DNA from: Candidatus Dormiibacterota bacterium
GTDB taxonomy: Bacteria; Chloroflexota; Dormibacteria; Aeolococcales; Bog-877
Length of the DNA: 6,073 bases
NCBI GenBank assembly: GCA_003132265.1
Contig: PKXE01000078.1
Location: 3,863 to 9,935, forward strand
Direction: 5' to 3'
Shown here: one piece after another, positions 1 to 5,075 of the stretch
Position numbering within the stretch: position 1 is the stretch's first letter
How the letters are laid out: each line of letters begins with the position of its first letter
Program-made: the position numbers and the translations under genes
Notes under the pieces: model-generated
Seen by the model: only the letters and a program-made list of their open reading frames with translations
Database searches by the model: none
Told to the model about the DNA's origin: nothing

Positions 1-902
1 AGCTCCACCGCCCCCAGGAGGCCCTGCTCCTCGCCAAGCTCGGCCCGCACGACCCGGCAGGTGCTGCGCACGGACGGGAACGAGGAGTTGGAGATGCTGG
101 CCAGGATGTCGGTGAAGAACTGGGGCGAGGAGCCGACCACCCCACCCCCCAGGGCAACCACCTCGGGGTTCAGGAGGTTGATCAACCCGCCTAGCGCCAG
201 CCCCAGGTAGCGGGCGGCCCGGCTGAGGATCGCCTGGGCCCCGGGGTCCCCGGCAGCGGCCAGCCGGCCCACCTCGGAGGCACTGCTGACCCCCGCGTCG
301 CGGGCGATGGCGGTCCCCGAGGCCACGGCTTCCAGGCAACCCCGGTTGCCACAGTTGCAGAGCGGTCCGTCGGGCACGATGACGATGTGGCCGAACTCCC
401 CGGCACTGCCCTGGTGGCCGCGGTAAAGCTGGCCGTTCAAGATCAGCCCGGCCCCGATGCCGGTGCTGACGGTGACGTAGACGAAGTCCTGAGTGCCGCG
501 GCCCGCGCCGCGGCGATGCTCGGCGACGGCGCCCAGGTTGGCGTCGTGCTCGACGAGGCACTGACAGCCCAGCATCGTCTCCAGCCGATCCCGAACCGGG
601 ACCCGGCGCCAGCCCGGCAGGTTGGGCGCCCCCTCGACCACCCCGGCGCCGCTGTCCAGCGGCCCGGGAACTCCGATCGCCAGGACCAGCCGGGAGAGCT
701 CGGCTTCGGGTTCGGCGGCGACCGCCTCCCGCACCAACCCCGCGATCTGAGCCAGCACCCCAGCGGGGCCCTCGGCGGCCGCCGTCCTCGCCTTGTCCCG
801 GTGCCTCAACTCGCCGTCCGGTCCGGCCAGCCCGACCCGCAGCCAGGTGCCACCCAAGTCGACGCCGGCGACGAACGTTGGAGGGTTGAAGGAGCGGGCC
901 AC
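1..902 (-). CDS. ROK-family sugar kinase (glucokinase-like), 3' end cut by window edge
   Basis: Likely ATP-dependent cytoplasmic kinase of glucose or a related (amino)sugar. About 300 residues are visible and the frame is still open at base 1, ending in EEQGLLGAVE, a typical ROK C-terminus, so only a few residues are missing. The N-terminal phosphate-binding motif DLGGT is at residues 15-19. IGVPGP is followed by HDAN at 119-122 with the presumed catalytic Asp120. STGIGAG lies in the ROK signature, and AGEFGH places Glu169 near the sugar. Zinc ligands are His172, Cys182, Cys184 and Cys189 (CNCGNRGC), with the spacing seen in E. coli Mlc. No DNA-binding helix-turn-helix precedes the kinase fold, so a kinase is favoured over a NagC/XylR-type repressor. 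The GTG start at 902-900 is chosen because GGAGG lies 10 bases upstream. It begins 5 bases after the endonuclease IV stop and is the last gene of the visible operon. The exact sugar cannot be told from sequence. Confidence 0.93.
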   Translation of the reverse strand, partial: MARSFNPPTFVAGVDLGGTWLRVGLAGPDGELRHRDKARTAAAEGPAGVLAQIAGLVREAVAAEPEAELSRLVLAIGVPGPLDSGAGVVEGAPNLPGWRRVPVRDRLETMLGCQCLVEHDANLGAVAEHRRGAGRGTQDFVYVTVSTGIGAGLILNGQLYRGHQGSAGEFGHIVIVPDGPLCNCGNRGCLEAVASGTAIARDAGVSSASEVGRLAAAGDPGAQAILSRAARYLGLALGGLINLLNPEVVALGGGVVGSSPQFFTDILASISNSSFPSVRSTCRVVRAELGEEQGLLGAVE

Positions 903-907
903 TTGGC

Positions 908-1780
908 TCAAGCCTCCGCGATCGGGGGCAACGGCGGCAGCCCGGCCAGCGCCCGCAGCCGCTCCACGTTGGTCCGGTCGGGCCCCTGACGCTCAAATCC
1001 GGGGACCTCCAGGATGAGGGGCGCCGTGGTCAGCCGGGGATCAGCCAGGATCCGTCGGAACGCCTCCAATCCGATCTCGCCGTCACCGATGTTCTGGTGG
1101 CGGTCGACGTTGGAACCGAAAGCGGCTTTGGAGTCGTTGGCATGGATCGCCGCCAGCCGCTCGAACCCAATCTCCCGGCCCAGCTCCTCGACCGTCCGCT
1201 CCAGCCCCTCAGCATCCCGCAGGTCGTAACCGGCGGTGAAGGCGTGGGCGGTGTCGAGGCAGAACCGCAGCCGGGGATCGTCCACGGCCTCCATCATCTG
1301 CCTGATCTGGGAAAAGGAGCTGCCGATGTTGGCCCCCGCCCCGGCGCTGTTCTCGATGATCAGCAGGCTCTCGCCCGCGGTCTCGGCGAGTGTCCAGCGC
1401 ATCGCCTCGGCCATCTGGGGCAGGACCGTCTCGAACCCCTGGCCCTTGTGCGAGCCGGGGTGGAAGATCACCCCCCTCACCCCCAACAGGTTCGCCATCT
1501 CCAGGTGATGGCGCAGAGAGCCCTTCGACTGGGTCAGCAGCTCCTCCTTGGCGGTCGCCAGGTTGATGAGATAGACCGCGTGAAAGAAGAAGGCGTCGAG
1601 CGAGGTCTCGGCCATCCGCCTGCGGAAGGTCGCCACCTGCTCTTGGTCCGGGTGCAGCCGGCGCCAGGTCTGGGGCGGAGTGGGGTGAATTTGGACCGCC
1701 TCGGCGCCGATCTGGAGCGCCCGGTCGAAGGCGGTCGAGATCCCGCCCTGGGCGGAGACGTGGGCGCCGATCTTCACCAT
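908..1780 (-). CDS. nfo: Endonuclease IV (AP endonuclease, deoxyribonuclease IV)
   Basis: Cuts the DNA backbone 5' of abasic sites and some oxidised bases in base excision repair; a cytoplasmic TIM-barrel enzyme with three Zn ions. It has 290 residues, close to the 285 of E. coli Nfo. It opens with IGAHVSAQGG, the family start. All nine metal ligands known from E. coli Nfo are present at matching spacing: His67, His107 (in FHPGSH), Glu143 (IIENSAG), Asp176 and His179 (CLDTAHAF), His213 (HANDSK), Asp226 and His228 (VDRH), Glu258 (LILEVPG). Tyr70 matches the minor-groove Tyr72 of E. coli, while Arg37 of E. coli is Gln here. The protein should be active. The ATG at 1780 follows the lipoprotein stop by 2 bases (TAGCCATG) with only a weak ribosome site, so translation is probably coupled. 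Its place after a lipoprotein and exchanger gives no special clue. Confidence 0.97.
   Translation of the reverse strand: MVKIGAHVSAQGGISTAFDRALQIGAEAVQIHPTPPQTWRRLHPDQEQVATFRRRMAETSLDAFFFHAVYLINLATAKEELLTQSKGSLRHHLEMANLLGVRGVIFHPGSHKGQGFETVLPQMAEAMRWTLAETAGESLLIIENSAGAGANIGSSFSQIRQMMEAVDDPRLRFCLDTAHAFTAGYDLRDAEGLERTVEELGREIGFERLAAIHANDSKAAFGSNVDRHQNIGDGEIGLEAFRRILADPRLTTAPLILEVPGFERQGPDRTNVERLRALAGLPPLPPIAEA
913..917 (-). promoter_or_regulatory. Ribosome binding site of the ROK gene
   Basis: GGAGG on the minus strand, 10 bases before the GTG at 902-900. It lies inside the last codons of the endonuclease IV gene. It supports the GTG start; a TTG in the same frame would sit almost on top of the motif and is unlikely. 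Confidence 0.6.
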
Positions 1781-1782
1781 GG

Positions 1783-2553
1783 CTAGCCCGGGGGCGCCTG
1801 GGTGGGGGGCACGTAGACCTCGGAGCTGGGCGGCGCCGCGACCGGCTTGGCGAGGCCGAAGGCACTATAGCGGAGCGAAACCGGCTGATCTCCGGTGATG
1901 GCCAACTCCAGCAGATGATCACTGGCGGGTGCGACGAACAGACGTAATGATGAACTTCCCCCCCGCTCCTCGACCACTAGCACCCCCACGCCTGGGAGCT
2001 TAGACCGGCTCACGGTGAGCGGCCCCCGAAGCGCCCGCCGGAGGGTCGCGGCCAGCCCCGAGCCCGAGAACGGCTCCACGCTCTGGCGGTAGCTGCGCGC
2101 CACCATCTTGGGCTGGAGCACCCAGGTGGTCGCCGGGTCGAGATTCCCCGGCAACGAGCTGATCCCCAGCTCCTGGAGCTCGGTCGGGGATCGGACGTAG
2201 ACCGTGCTGCCGATGGCGATCACGTCGCTCCGGAAGATCGCCGCGTGGGGCACCGCGATGTCGAGGGTGCCCTGGAAGTCCCCGTTGCGCCGGACCAGCA
2301 CGCTAAAGCTGGTGGTGGTCTTGACGGCCCGGCTACTGCCGGTGATCCGATAGGCGCCCAGGCGGGCCATCGAGCTGGCCACGCGGTGCACCAGGTAGCT
2401 CCCACTGGGAAGGCTTTGGCCGCAGCTGGCCAGCACCAGCGCCAAGGCGGGGGCCAGGACCGCCGCCAGCCAGGGACGTCCCCGCCGTGGCCCCCCGGCG
2501 GGTCGCCGGACCGGGCGGCCGAGGGTTGGGAGGTTGGGGTGGGCCGACGCCAT
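1783..2553 (-). CDS. Lipoprotein of unknown function, possibly LppX/LprG-like fold
   Basis: 256 residues. An unusually long Arg- and Pro-rich N-region (residues 1-28) precedes a hydrophobic stretch from Trp28 and a lipobox, LASC at 41-44, so Cys44 should be lipidated and about 213 residues exposed outside the membrane. The mature part is Ser/Thr-, Val- and Leu-rich with alternating beta-like strands: a helix-like region containing ASSMARLGAYRI, strands around SFSVLVRRNGDFQGTL, then VIAIGSTVYVRSP. This order (helix, charged strands, a strand ending in VYVR) resembles actinobacterial LppX/LprG/LolA-like lipid-carrier lipoproteins; that is a fold-level impression, not an identification. It ends in a Pro-rich tail. 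The ATG start is supported by GAAGG 7 bases upstream, and no other start codon is usable before the hydrophobic segment. It sits 2 bases after the exchanger stop and 2 bases before endonuclease IV. It contains a cluster of rare codons including TTA. Confidence 0.85.
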   Translation of the reverse strand: MASAHPNLPTLGRPVRRPAGGPRRGRPWLAAVLAPALALVLASCGQSLPSGSYLVHRVASSMARLGAYRITGSSRAVKTTTSFSVLVRRNGDFQGTLDIAVPHAAIFRSDVIAIGSTVYVRSPTELQELGISSLPGNLDPATTWVLQPKMVARSYRQSVEPFSGSGLAATLRRALRGPLTVSRSKLPGVGVLVVEERGGSSSLRLFVAPASDHLLELAITGDQPVSLRYSAFGLAKPVAAPPSSEVYVPPTQAPPG

Positions 2554-2555
2554 GG

Positions 2556-3548
2556 CTAGACCTTCACGACCAGCACCGCCAGGGCGTAGATGACGTAGAG
2601 GCCGATCCCGAAGGGGGCCAGCACCCAGGCGCTCACGCCCTTGCGACCGGCGGCCAGAAGGGCGACCACGACGGCGACGCCGGTGATGCCGGCCGAGAGG
2701 AAGCCGGCCGCAGAGAGCCGCCAGGGGGTGAAGCAGAGCCCCACGATGGCGGGAAAGGTGGCCTGGAAGACCATCGACCCGGTGACGTTGCCGAGGGCCA
2801 GGCTGTCGCGGTCGCGCCGGATCCAGAGGCTGCCAGCGGTCACCTCGGGCAGCTCGGTCGCGATCGGGACCAGGAGCAGCGCCAGCACCAGCGGTGAGAG
2901 GTGAGCGACGCTGGCCACCTGGTGCAGCCCGAAGAGGAAGATCTCGCTGGCTAGGGCCAGGCCCGCCAGACCCACGACCGCCTGGACGGCGGGCAGCACC
3001 AGCTTGCCCCGGCCATCCGGGCTCCAGCCGCCCGCCAGCCGGGAGAACAACAGCGGCTCATAGTCGCCTTGGGGGGCAACGTCGGCGCGCATCGTCCGCC
3101 TCACGAAGGCCACGTAGAGGAACGCCAGCAGCGCCGCGTCGACCCAGCGCAGCGGGGTCGGGATGAAGGCGCCGGCGATCAGCAGGACGAAGCTCAGTGA
3201 GAACGCCCAGAGCACCCGGCGGGCGTCGACGGCGTCCACCCTGAGGTGGGCCCGGCCGAAGATGATGCCGACCACACCCACCAGGCCGAGGCCGATGGTG
3301 GCGAGCATCAAAGGGGCGCCCAGGATCGCGCCGGTGGCCGTCTGGGTGGCCTCGTGGCCTCCCGAGATGAGGGCGACCACCGGGACGATGGTCTCCGGCA
3401 TGGCGGTGCCCATCGCCGCCATCACGCTCCCGGTCATCCCGTGACCCATCCCGAGGCTGCGGGCGCCCCACTCCACCGCGTTGGTGAAGAGGGTCGCCGC
3501 CACCACCATCAGCACCAGGCCGCCGGCGAAGGCGAGCGCTATCTGCAC
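2556..3548 (-). CDS. Ca2+/cation antiporter (CaCA) family membrane protein
   Basis: 330-residue inner-membrane protein with about ten hydrophobic segments, split by a polar loop near residues 150-183, as expected for two inverted five-helix halves. The two alpha repeats are visible: the first with GTAMPE (Glu52), the second with IATELPE (Glu235) followed by ALGNVTGS at 251-258. These Glu residues match the central ion-binding acids of sodium/calcium exchangers such as NCX_Mj. The second parts of both repeats are altered: the first reads GAILGAP instead of the usual GN..GSN, and the second reads GSM where Asn or Asp usually follows GS. So the substrate may not be Na+/Ca2+; Ca2+, Na+, H+ or another cation remain open. 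The start is taken as GTG at 3548-3546, 4 bases after the Nudix stop and just before the first hydrophobic segment; its ribosome site is weak, suggesting coupled translation. Confidence 0.85.
   Translation of the reverse strand: MQIALAFAGGLVLMVVAATLFTNAVEWGARSLGMGHGMTGSVMAAMGTAMPETIVPVVALISGGHEATQTATGAILGAPLMLATIGLGLVGVVGIIFGRAHLRVDAVDARRVLWAFSLSFVLLIAGAFIPTPLRWVDAALLAFLYVAFVRRTMRADVAPQGDYEPLLFSRLAGGWSPDGRGKLVLPAVQAVVGLAGLALASEIFLFGLHQVASVAHLSPLVLALLLVPIATELPEVTAGSLWIRRDRDSLALGNVTGSMVFQATFPAIVGLCFTPWRLSAAGFLSAGITGVAVVVALLAAGRKGVSAWVLAPFGIGLYVIYALAVLVVKV
2561..2565 (-). promoter_or_regulatory. Ribosome binding site of the lipoprotein gene
   Basis: GAAGG on the minus strand, 7 bases before the ATG at 2553-2551, within the last codons of the exchanger gene. 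It supports the long N-region of the signal peptide as real. Confidence 0.5.
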
Positions 3549-3552
3549 CGGC

Positions 3553-4068
3553 TCAGCTTGAGGAAGGCCGCGCCCGGGACGGCCAGAGCGAGCTCAGCAG
3601 GTCCCCCAGCAGGGCGAGGCCGTGGCGCCCCACCGTGCCGAGCCCCACCTCTTGGATCCGCTCCTTGGGGACTCCCGAGGCTGGGAGCATGGCGTCCTCG
3701 ATCCGCTGCCGGTACCAGGGGAAGAGGGAACTGGGCAGCTGCTCCGGCTCCACCCAGCTGAGCCGCCAGGCCTCCCGGCTGCGCTGGAGCCGGCCGCCGA
3801 CCACCCGGGCGCGAAAGACGACGTCGGTGTCGTGCCGGATGCCGGTGAAGCGGTAATAGCCGATGAGCCGCTCGATCTCGATCTCCAGCCCGGTCTCCTC
3901 CAGGGTCTCCCGGATCACCGCGATCTCGGGATTCTCGGACGCCCCGACGTGGCCGCCGGGAGGCTCCCACCCGGCCGGCCAGAGCCGCAGCTGCAGCAGA
4001 ACCCGACCCTGGTCGTCGACCACGACCGCCTGGGCGCCGACGACCGGCCGGCCGCCTACGACAGGCAC
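3553..4068 (-). CDS. Nudix hydrolase
   Basis: 171-residue cytoplasmic pyrophosphohydrolase acting on a nucleoside diphosphate linked to another group; the substrate is unknown. The Nudix box runs from Gly39 to Leu61 and fits G-x5-E-x7-RE-x2-EE-x-G-L, with metal-binding Glu54, Glu57 and Glu58 all present. Before it comes GAQAVVVDDQGRVLL, then WEPPGGH, the usual strand and loop into the box. After it, VVFRARV and SWVEPEQLP match the later strands of the fold. The last 40 or so residues, Leu- and Gly-rich (GLALLGDLLSSLW), go beyond the catalytic core and could form a helix for dimer or membrane contact. The GTG start is fixed by an in-frame TAA two codons upstream. The gene overlaps the end of the M50 protease gene by 13 bases with no clear ribosome site, so translation is likely coupled. 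It is not obviously MutT: the box alone does not define substrate. Confidence 0.92.
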   Translation of the reverse strand: MPVVGGRPVVGAQAVVVDDQGRVLLQLRLWPAGWEPPGGHVGASENPEIAVIRETLEETGLEIEIERLIGYYRFTGIRHDTDVVFRARVVGGRLQRSREAWRLSWVEPEQLPSSLFPWYRQRIEDAMLPASGVPKERIQEVGLGTVGRHGLALLGDLLSSLWPSRARPSSS

Positions 4069-4838
4069 GGATTAGCCAGCGCCGTGGCCAGGCCGGCGGA
4101 GGCGGGCGAGATCAGATAGCTGAGGTTGGGGAAGAAGGCCAGCGGTTGGGGACCGGTCACGACCGCCCCCCAGAGCAAGTGGGCGGCGCCCAGGATCGGC
4201 CCGGAGACGGAGAAGCCGGAGTTGAAGAAGTTGGGCAGGACGAAGAAGATCAGGAGCGCCCCCATCAGGATCCCCATCCGGTTGCGGTCGATCCACTGGA
4301 AGAGGGCGGGCGCGTGGCTCCGAAAGAGTCCCTCGACGACGCCGTACCCGTCCAGCGGCGGGATCGGGACCAGGTTGAACACGAAGAGGATGACGTTGAC
4401 GAAGAAGGCCTCGGTGAGGAGCCAGTAGAGGTAGCCGGCGAAGGGGAGGTTGAAGCTGGGGACGAAGCAGGACTGCACCGCCGGGACGGCCAGGATCAGG
4501 AGGCGCAGCAGCACCCCCAAAAGGGCCGCGACCACCAGATTGCTGAGGGGTCCGGCGAAGGACAGCCAGGCTCGCTGCCGCCCGCGGCGGACGTAGAGGG
4601 GGTTGTACTGCACTGGGCGGGCGAACCCGAACCCGATCAACACCAAGGCGGCCAGCCCCAAGGGGTCGATCTGGTTGGCGGGGTTGAAGGAGAGCCGGCC
4701 TTGGGCCCTGGGCGTGGGGTCACCGTAGGAGGTCGCGACCCGGGCGTGGCAGTACTCGTGGACGGTGAAGCCGATCACGATCCCGGGGACGGCGAACAGC
4801 AGCAGGACGAGGTAGAACTCGACGCCGGTCCCCAGCAC
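4056..4838 (-). CDS. Site-2 protease family (M50) intramembrane metalloprotease
   Basis: 260-residue polytopic membrane protein with about six hydrophobic segments. The zinc motif HEYCH is at residues 27-31 (His27, Glu28 catalytic, His31) in the first membrane segment. Conserved family features follow in order: GD near 39, GRLSFNP at 47-53, DPLG at 58-61, RPVQYNP at 74-80, AGPLSN at 95-100, and NLVPIPPLDG at 155-164, whose Asp163 is the third zinc ligand. It should therefore be active. Such enzymes cleave substrates within the membrane. There is no PDZ domain, so it belongs with the short YwhC-like forms rather than RseP. The start is GTG at 4838-4836, 6 bases after the stop of the small upstream gene and in the same reading frame as it. 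The ribosome site is weak (GAGAG). Its end overlaps the Nudix start. The substrate is unknown; neighbouring membrane proteins or lipoprotein are only guesses. Confidence 0.93.
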   Translation of the reverse strand: MLGTGVEFYLVLLLFAVPGIVIGFTVHEYCHARVATSYGDPTPRAQGRLSFNPANQIDPLGLAALVLIGFGFARPVQYNPLYVRRGRQRAWLSFAGPLSNLVVAALLGVLLRLLILAVPAVQSCFVPSFNLPFAGYLYWLLTEAFFVNVILFVFNLVPIPPLDGYGVVEGLFRSHAPALFQWIDRNRMGILMGALLIFFVLPNFFNSGFSVSGPILGAAHLLWGAVVTGPQPLAFFPNLSYLISPASAGLATALANPCLS

Positions 4839-4844
4839 CGACTC

Positions 4845-5075
4845 TCAGTCCAGGACGATCTTGCGGGCGCGGCGCCGGCTCTTGGGCCCCTTGGGGTGGC
4901 GCCGGTGCTCGATCGCGGCGGCGGCCGCCAGCAGCACCTCGTGCTGGGCCTTGAGCAGGTGGGCGCGGGATTCCGGGGGCACCAGCTCGCCCAGCTCGCC
5001 GGCCGCCTTGACCACCGCCTCGCCCAACCGCCGGGCCGCCCATTCGCCGATGCGGGCCACGTCTTCACGCTCCAT
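4845..5075 (-). CDS. Small conserved-looking helical protein downstream of ArsA, function unknown
   Basis: 76 residues, strongly charged and Ala-rich, predicted to be mostly alpha-helical: a helix from about residue 3 to 30 (containing ARIGEWAARRLGEAV), a break at VPPES, a second helix with HLLKAQHEVLLAAAAAIEH, then a very basic tail (HRRHPKGPKSRRRARK). No signal peptide or membrane segment. I do not recognise a named family. Codon use and tight fit between two sure genes argue it is real. The ATG at 5075-5073 is chosen over the GTG immediately before it because GGGAG lies 6 bases before the ATG but only 3 before the GTG. The ATG shares one base with the ArsA stop (TGATG), a classical coupled junction. 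Its TGA stop is in frame with the M50 gene. A role as partner or adaptor of the ArsA ATPase is inference from position only. Confidence 0.75.
   Translation of the reverse strand: MEREDVARIGEWAARRLGEAVVKAAGELGELVPPESRAHLLKAQHEVLLAAAAAIEHRRHPKGPKSRRRARKIVLD

Noticed and set aside
1..902. ROK transcriptional repressor
   Set aside because: No helix-turn-helix domain precedes the kinase fold; the DLGGT motif starts at residue 15.
387..989. Plus-strand open frame of 200 codons
   Set aside because: Antisense to the ROK kinase, whose sugar, ATP and zinc motifs are intact in the minus frame.
1097..1786. Plus-strand open frame of 229 codons
   Set aside because: Fully antisense to endonuclease IV, which keeps all nine metal ligands. 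The product has no recognisable motif.
1209..1922. Minus-strand open frame of 237 codons crossing the lipoprotein and nfo
   Set aside because: It spans two confident genes in another frame and its Arg/Pro-rich product is a GC-rich shadow.
3246..3761. Plus-strand open frame of 171 codons
   Set aside because: Antisense across the exchanger/Nudix junction; composition is His/Gly/Arg low complexity with no motif.
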